This document shows, one piece after another, positions 35,114-43,917 of a DNA stretch of 64,000 nt. The stretch is from assembly GCA_040771825.1 (NCBI GenBank), contig JAXGZG010000001.1, forward strand, positions 771,743-835,742, in the 5' to 3' direction. The notes below the pieces were generated by a model. That model searched no databases. It was not told the origin of the DNA and saw only the letters and a list, made by a program, of their open reading frames with translations. Both the position numbers and the translations under genes were made by a program. The first letter of the stretch is position 1. Each line of letters opens with the position of its first letter. Source of the stretch: JAXGZG01 sp040771825 (GTDB lineage: Bacteria; Bacillota; Sulfobacillia; Fermentithermobacillales; Fermentithermobacillaceae).

Positions 35114-36036
35114 TACTCTCTGCCCCCCAAGATAAGATAGAGGATGGCCATCCTCACCGCTACTCCGCTGGTAACCTGTTCCAAGATCACAGAACTGGGA
35201 GAGTCGGCCACATCAGTGCTTATTTCCACGCCTCGGTTTATGGGCCCCGGGTGCATTATGAGGGCGTCTTCCCGGGCGCGCTTGAGTCTTTCGCGAGTTA
35301 GCCCGAAGAACTCATGGTATTCCCTTTTGGATGGGAATAAGCTTCGAGCCTGCCTCTCAAGCTGCAATCGCAATACGTACACTACGTCGGCATCTTGGAT
35401 GGCTTCCTCTACTCTGCCGTAGGCTTTGACTCCCAGTGTCTCGATTTCAGGAGGAAGTAGGGTCATGGGTCCGGCAACCGCCACTTGGGCCCCCATTTTG
35501 GTCAGACCGAAGATGATGGATCGCGCCACCCGCGAGTGTAGCACATCCCCAAGTATGGCGATGTTCAGCCCGCGGATCCTAGATTTGTACTCGAGGATAG
35601 TGAAAATGTCCAGAAGCCCTTGGGTGGGGTGCTCGTGAAGTCCGTCGCCGGCGTTGACTACTGGGATGTCCAAGGTCTTGGCCAAGAAATGGCATGCGCC
35701 CGACACGCCGTGTCTCATTACGACCGCGTCAGTCCCCATGACCTCCAGGTTCCTGGCCGTGTCCAAAAGCGTCTCGCCCTTCTGAACTGACGATCCCAAG
35801 GGTTGGATGGATACTGTATCCGCAGACATGTACTTGGCGGCAAGCTCAAAAGAAGCCCTTGTGCGCGTAGAAGGTTCGTAGAATAGAGTGCAGACTACCT
35901 TGCCCCGTAGGGTTGGCACTTTCTTAATGGGGCGAGACAAGATTTCCTTTAGCGACCTAGCAGTAGAGAGAATGAGCTCCATGTCTTCTTGTCCCATCTC
36001 CCGCAGGGACAGAATGTCTTTTCCCCTAAGAGTCAA
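35113..36036 (-). CDS. pyrB: aspartate carbamoyltransferase catalytic subunit
   Basis: A 307-residue transcarbamylase. FYEPSTRTRASFE is the carbamoyl-phosphate-binding STRTR motif, followed by MRHGVSGAC, NAGDGLHEHPTQGLLD and MHPGPINRG near the C-terminus. It makes N-carbamoyl-aspartate, the first committed pyrimidine intermediate. The TTG at 36036 lies 7 bases after GGGAGGTT. No pyrI regulatory chain is present, so regulation is through the PyrR leader. It lies 20 bases downstream of pyrR. Confidence 0.96.
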   Translation of the reverse strand: MTLRGKDILSLREMGQEDMELILSTARSLKEILSRPIKKVPTLRGKVVCTLFYEPSTRTRASFELAAKYMSADTVSIQPLGSSVQKGETLLDTARNLEVMGTDAVVMRHGVSGACHFLAKTLDIPVVNAGDGLHEHPTQGLLDIFTILEYKSRIRGLNIAILGDVLHSRVARSIIFGLTKMGAQVAVAGPMTLLPPEIETLGVKAYGRVEEAIQDADVVYVLRLQLERQARSLFPSKREYHEFFGLTRERLKRAREDALIMHPGPINRGVEISTDVADSPSSVILEQVTSGVAVRMAILYLILGGRE

Positions 36037-36056
36037 GATCTAACCTCCCGTTGCGG

Positions 36057-36611
36057 TCAATGAACGCCGCGTTCCTCGGAGATGACTACCTGGTCAGCTC
36101 CGTCGGTCTCCGTAAGTTTTACGTGGATGACTTCTTTCTTGGACGTAGGGACGTTCTTGCCCACATAATCGGCGCGGATGGGCAGCTCTCGGTGTCCTCT
36201 GTCGATTATGACCGCCACTTGGATGCTGGCAGGCCGCCCCATGTCGATGATTGCATCTAGGGCTGCGCGGATGGTGCGCCCGGTATAAAGCACATCGTCC
36301 ACTAGGACTACCGTCTTCCCGGACACGTCAGTGGGTACATAAGTCCGGGCAACGCGAGGTTGCTGGAACCGCAGAGTGAGGTCGTCGCGGTAAAGGGTAA
36401 TGTCCAGCTCTCCCACGGGTACGTCGAAGTTTTCTGCCTGAGACAGAATGTTGGCTAGACGCTGCGCTAGGGGAACTCCCCGCCTCTGAATGCCGACCAG
36501 AATCACATCGTCCAGACCTTTGTTCCTTTCAACTATTTCGTGAGCGATGCGGACAAGAGCGCGCCGCATCTGTTCCTCGTCCATAATCTCGGCCTTCTCC
36601 ATCATGGCCAT
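36057..36611 (-). CDS. pyrR: PyrR, pyr operon attenuation regulator and uracil phosphoribosyltransferase
   Basis: A 184-residue type I phosphoribosyltransferase. VVLVDDVLYTGRTIRAALDA is the PRPP-binding signature. PyrR binds a conserved loop in pyr mRNA in response to UMP and promotes termination, and it also has uracil phosphoribosyltransferase activity in Bacillus. The ATG at 36611 is 8 bases after AGGAGG. It is the first gene of pyrRBCKD and sits right behind an attenuator whose PyrR-binding motif I can see (36715-36728), so self-regulation is well supported. Confidence 0.95.
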   Translation of the reverse strand: MAMMEKAEIMDEEQMRRALVRIAHEIVERNKGLDDVILVGIQRRGVPLAQRLANILSQAENFDVPVGELDITLYRDDLTLRFQQPRVARTYVPTDVSGKTVVLVDDVLYTGRTIRAALDAIIDMGRPASIQVAVIIDRGHRELPIRADYVGKNVPTSKKEVIHVKLTETDGADQVVISEERGVH

Positions 36612-36646
36612 GGCAAGTGCCTCCTGTCGTAAGTTTCTCGGGGCAC

Positions 36647-36674
36647 AAAAAAACTCCGCCTCTAGTGTGCGGAG
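36647..36674 (-). terminator. pyr attenuator terminator
   Basis: On the minus strand GCGGAG/CTCCGC arms (36654-36659 and 36669-36674) enclose a 9-base loop and are followed by seven Ts (36653-36647). It lies about 35 bases before pyrR, where PyrR-UMP would favour termination. Confidence 0.85.
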
Positions 36675-36714
36675 CCTCTGCCCTCATATTCTGACATCCC
36701 CAAAGCCTCCTTCT

Positions 36715-36728
36715 CGCCTCGCAGGGTC
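36715..36728 (-). promoter_or_regulatory. PyrR-binding loop in the pyr leader
   Basis: The minus-strand sequence GACCCTGCGAGGCG matches the PyrR anti-antiterminator loop consensus ARUCCNGNGAGGYU at 11 of 14 positions, including the central CC-N-GNGAGG. It precedes the attenuator terminator by about 40 bases, as in Bacillus pyr leaders. Confidence 0.65.
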
Positions 36729-36736
36729 GATTTAAA

Positions 36737-36759
36737 GGATGGACATGACGTGTCCATCC
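36737..36759. repeat. 9-bp inverted repeat at the pyr transcription start
   Basis: GGATGGACA and TGTCCATCC are perfect 9-base arms around a 5-base loop. The predicted pyr transcription start (about 36756) falls inside it, so it could be a 5'-terminal RNA hairpin or a DNA operator. T-rich TTTAAA follows on the minus strand. Confidence 0.6.
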
Positions 36760-36762
36760 CGA

Positions 36763-36792
36763 ATGATAATTCTACATCTCCCCGTAAGTCAA
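36763..36792 (-). promoter_or_regulatory. pyr operon promoter
   Basis: Minus-strand TTGACT (36787-36792, 5 of 6) and TATCAT (36763-36768, 5 of 6) are 18 bases apart. The leader to pyrR would be about 145 bases and contains the PyrR loop and attenuator. Confidence 0.6.
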
Positions 36793-36926
36793 GGAAAACT
36801 ACAGCGACTACAGCAAGACTACCCGTCCGACGTTCCACGTCGATACCTTCGGTGTCGGTGTTTTTCCGGTTCGCGAGTAAGTTTGTGAAAATGCCCCGTC
36901 CCGTAACAAACACCCTGTCCCCCCTA

Positions 36927-36956
36927 TCGACTTTCGCGGTTAATAAGTAGTAGAAT
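36927..36956 (+). promoter_or_regulatory. putative promoter of the ileS T-box transcript
   Basis: TCGACT (36927-36932, 4 of 6) and TAGAAT (36951-36956, 5 of 6) are 18 bases apart, placing transcription start near 36963, right at the beginning of the T-box leader. Confidence 0.45.
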
Positions 36957-36962
36957 GTCAGA

Positions 36963-37214
36963 AACTATACAAAAGGCCATGACGAGGACGAGTAGATGCC
37001 ATTTTGGGTGAAGAGAGCCGGCGGTCGGTGGGAATCCGGTGCCCGCCAATGACATCGAAGATCACCTCTGAGCCGGGGTCTGAACATTCTGGCAGGATTA
37101 GTAGGACCGCCCGACTTGCCGTCGTTAAGAGGCACTAAAGTGAGCCTTCCGTAACCAAAGGGAGGCTAAGCTGGGTGGTACCGCGAGAAATCGTCCCATT
37201 GGGGCGGTTTTTTT
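36963..37214 (+). ncRNA. T-box leader of ileS
   Basis: A tRNA-sensing riboswitch of about 250 bases. The T-box itself is at 37172-37185 (TGGGTGGTACCGCG), where the bulge pairs with the free CCA end of uncharged tRNA. An intrinsic terminator follows: hairpin 37192-37206 (CGTCCC/GGGGCG) and seven Ts at 37208-37214. Stem I lies around 36980-37075. ATC codons, matching an isoleucine specifier, occur at 37054 and 37061, the second being better placed before the closing CTCTGAG. Low Ile-tRNA charging should favour antitermination and ileS expression. The promoter estimate sets the 5' end and is approximate. Confidence 0.88.
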
Positions 37215-37253
37215 GTTTGAACCTCGCGGGGCAAGAGATTGGAGGCAGGTAGC

Positions 37254-40200
37254 ATGAGCGTATTTGAAGAAGTGGACCCCAAGACTCCTGTGAACCAAAG
37301 GGAGTCTAGGGTGCTTAGTTACTGGCAGGATCGGGACATAGCCAACAAAAGCGTAACCTCGAGAGAAGGCCAGCCCCGGTTCATTTTCTACGAAGGGCCG
37401 CCAACCGCCAACGGCCTTCCGGGCATTCACCATGTGCTGGCCAGAACTATCAAGGATATCGCCTGCAGGTACAAGACAATGCAGGGTTACCAAGTTAGCC
37501 GCAAGGCCGGATGGGACACCCATGGACTCCCGGTTGAAATCGAAGTGGAAAAGCACTTGGGACTCTCATCCAAGAAGGAAATTGAGGACTACGGCATCGA
37601 GGGGTTCAACAGACAATGCCGGGAATCGGTGTTTTCCTACGAAAAAGAGTGGCGCCGTCTTACAGAGCGCATCGGCTACTGGATAGACATGGACCACCCG
37701 TACGTTACCTTGGACAATGACTATATTGAAACTGTGTGGTGGATCCTGAAGAAATACTTCGATGCCGGATTCATCTACGAAGGCCACAAGATCCTCCCCT
37801 ATTGCCCAAGGTGCGGCACCCCCTTGGCATCCCACGAGGTAGCCCAAGGCTACAAAGATGAGGCTATTGACTCTATCTATGTGAAGATGAAGGTCAAAGG
37901 GAAGGATAACGAGTACCTCCTAGTCTGGACCACGACGCCTTGGACTCTTCCATCCAACGTAGCCATAGCGGCCAACCCCGATAGCACCTACGTTAGAGCG
38001 AGGCTAGGAGAGGAAATCTACTACCTGGTGGAAGAACGAGTTGAGACCGTGCTGGGTAAGGATGCAGAGATCTTATCTCGGATAAAAGGCCAGGATCTGG
38101 AGTACGTCGAGTATGAGCAGCTGCTTCCTTTCGCCAAGGCCCAAAAGAAGGCGTTTTACGTGGTTTTGGCCGACTTCGTTTCAACCGGGGACGGTTCGGG
38201 TCTGGTGCATATCGCTCCCGCCTACGGTGAAGATGACTACAAGGTCGGACAGAAGTACGACCTACCCATGCTTCAACTGGTTAACGAGGAGGGGAAATTT
38301 GTCGCCGAGGTGTCCCCTTGGGCAGGCAAGTTTGTGAAAGAAGCGGATCCTCACATAACCCGGACGCTCCGCCACGAGAACAAGCTTTTCAAGCGAGAAC
38401 ACATGATCCACTCGTATCCCCACTGCTGGAGGTGCGATACGCCGCTTCTTTATTACGCAAGAAAATCATGGTACATCGCCACCACCAAATACAGAGATCG
38501 CATGATAGCCGCCAATCAGAAAGTAACCTGGTATCCCCAGCATGTAGGCGCAGGCCGGTTCGGTGACTGGCTAGAGAACATGGTGGACTGGGCTTTGTCA
38601 AGGAATCGTTACTGGGGCACTCCCCTTAACATATGGAAGTGCGCGGAATGCGAAAGACTCGAATCCATAGGCTCTCGGGAGGAACTGGCTGACCGTGCTC
38701 AAGAAACGGTGGACCCTGAGACAATAGACCTCCACAGGCCATTTGTGGACGACATACATCTCAAATGTTCCTGCGGCGGCCTCATGTCTCGGACGCCCGA
38801 AGTGATCGACTGCTGGTTTGACTCAGGTGCCATGCCTTACGGGCAAATGCACTATCCTTTCGAGCACAAAGATGACTTCCACATGTATTTCCCGGCGGAT
38901 TTCATAGCCGAAGGTCTGGACCAGACCAGAGGCTGGTTCTACTCGCTTCTGGCAATTTCCACCTTCCTTTTTGACGAACCCGCCTTTAGGAGCGTCCTTG
39001 TGAACGACCTGGTCTTGGATAAAGATGGCTCCAAAATGTCGAAATCCAAGGGCAACACGGTGGACCCTTGGGAGATGATCGACAGGTTCGGCGTGGACGC
39101 TTTGCGGTGGTACTTCATGGCCGTTTCCCCCCCTTGGGTGCCCACTCGTTTCGATCCTGAAGGGATCAAGGAAATAGCGGTTAGGTTCTTTGGCACGCTT
39201 CAGAACGTCTACTCGTTCTTCACTTTGTACGCCAACATCGATAACCTGGATCCAAAGGACATCACGATTCGCATAGGAGAACGACCTGAGATCGACCGCT
39301 GGGTACTTTCGAGGCTGAACTCCCTCACCAAGGATGTTAGAGAGTACATGGAGTCCTACGACTTCACTAAAACGACCCGGGCTATAGCCGGATTCGTGGT
39401 TGATGAGGTCTCAAACTGGTTCGTGAGGCGGAGCCGGGAGCGGTTCTGGTCCACTGACTTTGGCCTGGATAAGAAATCGGCATACCGCACTCTTTACGAA
39501 GTGCTTCTGGCGGTTTGCAAGCTTATGGCGCCATTTGCACCCTTTGCGGCCGAAGACATATACCTTAACCTGACCGGCGGTCAAGCCATGGAGTCGGTCC
39601 ATCTTGAGGAGTATCCGCCAGTGGACGAACTGGCCATTGATCTTGAACTCCAAGAACGCATGGGCCTAGTCATTACTTTGGTGTCCTTGGGAAGGTCAGT
39701 TAGGAACAAGGTACAGATCAAAGTTAGACAGCCTCTGCGGAAGATCCTGGTCAACGGGAAGCACAGGGGTCTTCTGGCTCGAATGGAGGACTTGGTCAAA
39801 GAGGAGCTTAACGTAAAAGAGATCGTTTACGTAGATGACCTTCACGACTACGTCCTTTACGAGGCAAAGCCGAACCTTCCCGTGGCGGGACCCAAGTTCG
39901 GGAAACGGCTAGGTCAAGTCATCAAAGTCCTGTCATCTGCAGACGCGTTTGAAATAGCCCGGGCCATGGAGTCTTCGGGCCAGGCCCAAATCCAAGTGGG
40001 TGGCGAGGCTCTTACCCTGGAAGCCCAGGATGTGGAGATCCGAATCCGCGCTCGGGAAGGCTTCGCCATTGAAATGGAGAAGGATGTCTTCGTCATCCTG
40101 GATACAGAGATCGACGAAGCATTGGTTCTGGAAGGTATCGCCAGGGAGATAGTGTCCAAGGTTCAGACAATGAGGAAAAGCCTTGGCTTCAACGTGCTGG

Positions 40201-40430
40201 ACAACATCAACATGGACATAGTCTGCGACTGTGTGGTGAAGGAAGCCATCTCCCATCACGAGCCCTACATCAAAGGTGACACGCTGTGCAGGCGTCTGCA
40301 AGTGCAAGATCTTCCAGAGGCTGCCTCCACCGTGAAGAAGGCCCAATCGGGTTTGGGCGACTTCCAGGAGTGGGATCTTAACGGTCATGAAGTTCTCATA
40401 AGGCTAGAGCGCCTTCAGGCGGATACGTAG
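37254..40430 (+). CDS. ileS: isoleucyl-tRNA synthetase, eukaryote-like (type 2) class
   Basis: A 1058-residue class I synthetase. The HIGH motif reads GIHH at 57-60 (within GPPTANGLPGIHH), and KMSKS is at 594-598. The CP1 editing domain (TTTPWTLPSN, GTGD-like region near 317) removes mischarged valine. The opening blocks (RYKTMQGYQVSRKAGWDTHGLPVEIEVEK) and the long C-terminal part without the usual bacterial zinc finger fit the IleRS2 class shared with eukaryotes and archaea, a class known for mupirocin tolerance. The ATG at 37254 lies 9 bases after GGAGG; the longer frame is rejected. Control by the T-box just upstream is clear. A 10-bp hairpin follows the stop. Confidence 0.95.
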   Translation: MSVFEEVDPKTPVNQRESRVLSYWQDRDIANKSVTSREGQPRFIFYEGPPTANGLPGIHHVLARTIKDIACRYKTMQGYQVSRKAGWDTHGLPVEIEVEKHLGLSSKKEIEDYGIEGFNRQCRESVFSYEKEWRRLTERIGYWIDMDHPYVTLDNDYIETVWWILKKYFDAGFIYEGHKILPYCPRCGTPLASHEVAQGYKDEAIDSIYVKMKVKGKDNEYLLVWTTTPWTLPSNVAIAANPDSTYVRARLGEEIYYLVEERVETVLGKDAEILSRIKGQDLEYVEYEQLLPFAKAQKKAFYVVLADFVSTGDGSGLVHIAPAYGEDDYKVGQKYDLPMLQLVNEEGKFVAEVSPWAGKFVKEADPHITRTLRHENKLFKREHMIHSYPHCWRCDTPLLYYARKSWYIATTKYRDRMIAANQKVTWYPQHVGAGRFGDWLENMVDWALSRNRYWGTPLNIWKCAECERLESIGSREELADRAQETVDPETIDLHRPFVDDIHLKCSCGGLMSRTPEVIDCWFDSGAMPYGQMHYPFEHKDDFHMYFPADFIAEGLDQTRGWFYSLLAISTFLFDEPAFRSVLVNDLVLDKDGSKMSKSKGNTVDPWEMIDRFGVDALRWYFMAVSPPWVPTRFDPEGIKEIAVRFFGTLQNVYSFFTLYANIDNLDPKDITIRIGERPEIDRWVLSRLNSLTKDVREYMESYDFTKTTRAIAGFVVDEVSNWFVRRSRERFWSTDFGLDKKSAYRTLYEVLLAVCKLMAPFAPFAAEDIYLNLTGGQAMESVHLEEYPPVDELAIDLELQERMGLVITLVSLGRSVRNKVQIKVRQPLRKILVNGKHRGLLARMEDLVKEELNVKEIVYVDDLHDYVLYEAKPNLPVAGPKFGKRLGQVIKVLSSADAFEIARAMESSGQAQIQVGGEALTLEAQDVEIRIRAREGFAIEMEKDVFVILDTEIDEALVLEGIAREIVSKVQTMRKSLGFNVLDNINMDIVCDCVVKEAISHHEPYIKGDTLCRRLQVQDLPEAASTVKKAQSGLGDFQEWDLNGHEVLIRLERLQADT

Positions 40431-40470
40431 CCCCCTAGGTTAAAGAGAAGGTCTAGGGCTCACCTACGTT

Positions 40471-40508
40471 CCCCGGCTTCCGCCCCGAAGCCGGGGACAT
40501 TCACTTTT
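40471..40508 (+). terminator. ileS terminator
   Basis: Perfect 10-base arms CCCCGGCTTC (40471-40480) and GAAGCCGGGG (40487-40496) enclose a 6-base loop, with TTTTT at 40504-40508. The T-run is displaced by about 7 bases, so efficiency is uncertain. Confidence 0.6.
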
Positions 40509-40576
40509 TGGGCGTATACACTCCCCAAGCCTTTGAAAACCCTAGTCAAGAGACTACCTAGGACGGAGGTATTCCC

Positions 40577-42499
40577 TTGTTTAAGGCGCTTTTCACCCCT
40601 ATACAGATAAACCAGATGACCGTCAAGAATAGGCTGGCGGTGCCGCCCATGGTCACCAACTACGGAAATGAACGGGGGGAAGTTACCGAAAGGCACATAG
40701 CGTACCTTTCTGAGAGGGCTCGAGGCGGTTTCGGCCTCATAACCTTGGAGGCCACAGCCATTCATCCGTCGGGAATCGGATTTCCCAAGGGGGTTGGGCT
40801 ATGGGGCGACCACCAAGTAGAGGGGCTTTCCCGGCTAGTTCGGGCAATTCACTCCTACGGCGCCAAGGTTTCGGTGCAGCTATACCATTCTGGGCGGCAA
40901 ACCTACAGATCGGTATTGGGAACCCAAGTGGTTTCGGCCTCACCTATTCCCTGCCCGTCATGCAAAGAGATACCCAGGGAGTTAACGGTCAAAGACATTA
41001 GGGAACTGGTTAGATGTTTTGCCAAAGCGGCCGAGAGGGCCAAAATAGCAGGAGCCGATGCGGTGGAAATCCACGGCGCCCACGGATATCTTCTGGCCCA
41101 GTTCGTCTCCCCCTACTCCAACAGGCGCGTAGACTTGTACGGAGGCGCCCTTCACAATAGGCTCCGCTTTTCCTTGGAGGTCATAGCGGCCATCCGCCGC
41201 GTGTCGGGCCCAGAGTTCACCATCATATACCGGATATCCGCAAACGAAAGAGTTCCGGGAGGTCTGACCTTGACCGAGACCCTGCCTGTGGTAAGGGCCT
41301 TGGCCACAGCCGGCGTCGACGCCTTTAGCGTTACAACAGGCGTCTACGGCAGCATGCCGTACATTATCCCCAACTACTGTCTGCCGGACGGGCTCAACGC
41401 AGATGACGCCCAAGCCATCAGTCAATGGGCCTGTGTGCCCGTAATGGTAGCCGGGAAGATCGTGGATCCCCTGCTTGCAGACTCGATTGTGGACAGCGGC
41501 AAAGCCCATATCGTCGCCATGGGAAGAGCCTCTATAGTCGATCCTGAACTCCCTCTCAAGGCCGCATCTGGGGCGTTGGATGATATTCGTCCGTGCATCA
41601 CCTGCAATCAGGGCTGCATAGGCGGTCTCATGGGCCCGCTTGGGGAGATGTCGTGCCTGGTTAACCCTTCTGTTGGCCATGAGACGGAACGTCCCGAGGC
41701 AACTTCGGTGCCCAAGAAGTGCCTGGTGGTGGGCGGCGGCCCCGCCGGTCTAGAAGCTTCTCGGATACTGGCGGAGCGGGGACACCACGTGGTTCTCTCG
41801 GAGAAAGATACCCAGTTGGGGGGCAATTTCCGGCTGGCGGCTTTGCCGCCCCAGAAACAACCTCTGGCCAAACTAGTGAGATGGCAAACAGACCAGGCGA
41901 TCAAGACAGGAGTCACCATAAAGGTCGGCGACGAGATAACGAGGCAATCCGTAGTCGATTCCCATCCCGACGTTGTCGTGGTCGCTGCCGGGGCCAGACA
42001 CGGGACTTTTGACATTCCTGGAGCAGAAGGGCCGTGGGTCTTTATAGCCTCCCAGGTGATATCCGGGAAGGTAGCGACCGGGCAACAAGTTCTTATAATG
42101 GGTGGCGGTTCTGTGGGGTGCGAGACGGCCGACTATCTTCTGCACTTGGGAAAGGAAGTCACAATAGTGGAAGCCCTACCTGAACTGGCACGACATGCAG
42201 AGGCATCTCACCGGTTTTTCCTCCTGAGAAGGCTTAGGGAACTGGGGCTCCGTGAGTATCTGAATACCCTCATTGTTGAGGTGGTGCAGGATGGAGTCTT
42301 GTGCCAAAGATGCGGCCAACCGATGGAGCTGCGCGGCTTCGACACCATAGTGTCGGCCCTGGGGTTTGTGCCTAACAATGGGCTCGCCAAAAGCATCTCT
42401 GACACCATGGCAGAAGTTTACGTCATTGGCGACGCCCAAGAACCCCGCACCGCTCTGGAAGCCATAAGGGAAGCGCAAGCCTTGGCCAGAAGCGTCTAG
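40577..42499 (+). CDS. Old-Yellow-Enzyme/2,4-dienoyl-CoA reductase family flavoprotein
   Basis: A 640-residue FMN/FAD/[4Fe-4S] oxidoreductase. The N-terminal TIM barrel (1-340) starts LFTPIQINQMTVKNRLAVPPM and has EIHGAHGYLLAQFVSPYSNRR. A cluster motif CITCNQGC plus a downstream Cys (MSCLVNP) sits near 345-372. The C-terminal half has GGGPAGLEAS (FAD) and GGGSVGCETA (NAD(P)) Rossmann motifs. Relatives reduce enoates, dienoyl-CoA, or bile-acid or trimethylamine-type substrates, mostly in anaerobes. The TTG start at 40577 follows GGAGGTATTCCC. It is a single gene between ileS and the M24 gene; its substrate is not evident. Confidence 0.9.
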   Translation: MFKALFTPIQINQMTVKNRLAVPPMVTNYGNERGEVTERHIAYLSERARGGFGLITLEATAIHPSGIGFPKGVGLWGDHQVEGLSRLVRAIHSYGAKVSVQLYHSGRQTYRSVLGTQVVSASPIPCPSCKEIPRELTVKDIRELVRCFAKAAERAKIAGADAVEIHGAHGYLLAQFVSPYSNRRVDLYGGALHNRLRFSLEVIAAIRRVSGPEFTIIYRISANERVPGGLTLTETLPVVRALATAGVDAFSVTTGVYGSMPYIIPNYCLPDGLNADDAQAISQWACVPVMVAGKIVDPLLADSIVDSGKAHIVAMGRASIVDPELPLKAASGALDDIRPCITCNQGCIGGLMGPLGEMSCLVNPSVGHETERPEATSVPKKCLVVGGGPAGLEASRILAERGHHVVLSEKDTQLGGNFRLAALPPQKQPLAKLVRWQTDQAIKTGVTIKVGDEITRQSVVDSHPDVVVVAAGARHGTFDIPGAEGPWVFIASQVISGKVATGQQVLIMGGGSVGCETADYLLHLGKEVTIVEALPELARHAEASHRFFLLRRLRELGLREYLNTLIVEVVQDGVLCQRCGQPMELRGFDTIVSALGFVPNNGLAKSISDTMAEVYVIGDAQEPRTALEAIREAQALARSV

Positions 42500-42663
42500 C
42501 CGATCTTGGCCCCCCCAAGACCGCGGAGCCCCATGCTGTGCCATGGGAACTATGTAACGTTGTCACAATTGCATTCGGCGCAAGACTCCAAGGTAATTTC
42601 CTGGCAGGCGGCGAAAGCTACCAATGAGAATCTGCCCAAACCTAGAACAGGAGGTATCCCCAT

Positions 42664-43857
42664 ATGAACTTTCTCAAGCGGGACGTTTTCCTACGGCGCC
42701 ATCAGCGGATTAGAGAGTTTCTGGAGAGAGAGGGACAAGAGGCCTATCTCGTTCTGACTCCTGACAACTTCTACTATGCGACCGGCTTCTTCCTTGACGT
42801 TGCGCCTTGGGAGCGCCCTGTGGCAGCGGTTATTCCCAAGAACAGCGAACCTTTCCTGGTTATGAACGAGCTGTCGACCCACCACATCCAGATGGCCAAA
42901 GAGAGAAACACCCTTGCAGTTGATGATGTGTACATCTGGCATGAGCACGTCTCCTCTACCATAAGGGGTTACACCAAGCTCCAGTGGACCGGGCTCTTGG
43001 CCCAGGAACTCAAAAGACGCGGGATCGACAGAGGGGTGCTCGCCTGCGACTCGTCGCCTGCTTCTTTGAAGCCGCTAACAGCGTACCTTCCCAAGGTCAC
43101 TTTCGCCTCTGAGGCGGAGTTCATCAAAGAGATGAGAACGTACAAGAGCCCCGAAGAACTCGAATACTTCCGACTGGGCGCCAAGCTCTCAGACTACGGC
43201 CAATCGGTATTCAAAGACCTGGTCAAGCCAGGAAAACTCATGGTGGACGTAGATTACGCCACAGTGCGGGAAATGGCTATCAAGGGCGCTGAGATGTTTC
43301 CAGGGGACAAAGTGGAACCGCGGTGTTTCAGCTTAAGCGGTCCTGCTTCAGCTTCACCACACGGTACAGGCGGCGACGCCGATATGCGCATTGAGAAAGG
43401 CCATGGAATAGTCAACATCATTATTGTCCGTTACAACGGCTATGTAACAGAGAACGAGCGAACGTACATAGTAGGCCAACCCAGCGAGATCCAAGAGAAG
43501 GCCTTCAGGGCCGCCACTTTGGCTTCCGAAGCGGCCGCAAGACAAATGGTAGCAGGCAACATGGTGTCTTCTATCGATGCCGCCGCCCAGGCAGAGATCG
43601 AGAAGGCCGGGTTTGGCGCTCACATCCGCCACAGGACCGGACACGGGCTGGGGATAGCAGGCCACGAGTTCCCCGAGGATGTGGCTTTCTGCCATAGGCC
43701 TTTGAGGGCAGGCGAGGTATGGTCGGCTGAACCTGGCATCTACATCTACGGAGTTGGCGGGTTCAGGCACGATGACACCGTGATCGTGGGAGAGAAAGCC
43801 CCGGAAATCGTGACTACCTGGTCCAAACAACTGGAAGACCAGATCATCCCCGTATAA
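42664..43857 (+). CDS. M24-family (Xaa-Pro peptidase-like) protein, copy 1
   Basis: A 397-residue pita-bread-fold protein of the creatinase/aminopeptidase P type. The N-terminal creatinase_N domain spans about 10-145, the M24 domain about 160-395. The active site is altered: the first metal Asp is Asn (IVNIII), the second is Glu (YVTENERT), while GHGLGIAGHE and SAEPGIYI keep His and Glu, and the last Glu is Asp (FRHDDTV). Metal binding may be reduced and the reaction may be hydrolysis of an N-substituted amino acid rather than a peptide. The ATG at 42664 follows CAGGAGG. A close paralogue with equal length lies at 54741-55934 in opposite orientation, on the far side of the polysaccharide genes. 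Confidence 0.85.
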   Translation: MNFLKRDVFLRRHQRIREFLEREGQEAYLVLTPDNFYYATGFFLDVAPWERPVAAVIPKNSEPFLVMNELSTHHIQMAKERNTLAVDDVYIWHEHVSSTIRGYTKLQWTGLLAQELKRRGIDRGVLACDSSPASLKPLTAYLPKVTFASEAEFIKEMRTYKSPEELEYFRLGAKLSDYGQSVFKDLVKPGKLMVDVDYATVREMAIKGAEMFPGDKVEPRCFSLSGPASASPHGTGGDADMRIEKGHGIVNIIIVRYNGYVTENERTYIVGQPSEIQEKAFRAATLASEAAARQMVAGNMVSSIDAAAQAEIEKAGFGAHIRHRTGHGLGIAGHEFPEDVAFCHRPLRAGEVWSAEPGIYIYGVGGFRHDDTVIVGEKAPEIVTTWSKQLEDQIIPV

Positions 43858-43866
43858 TTGGCAACT

Positions 43867-43902
43867 CCCCGGAGCTTTGGGCTTGGCCCCGAGGCTCCGG
43901 GG
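43867..43902. terminator. hairpin between convergent M24 and polysaccharide genes
   Basis: CCCCGGAGC (43867-43875) and GCTCCGGGG (43894-43902) pair perfectly. It separates the stops of the M24 gene (+) and the BY-kinase gene (-). No clear T-run is present. Confidence 0.5.
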
Positions 43903-43917
43903 ATCCTCTCAAGGCGT

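Noticed and set aside
36662..36913. An 83-residue minus-strand frame (GTG start) across the pyr leader, with GGGGGG before it
   Set aside because: It runs through the pyr promoter, dyad, PyrR loop and attenuator and ends inside the terminator. I recognise no family, and the regulatory reading explains the sequence better.
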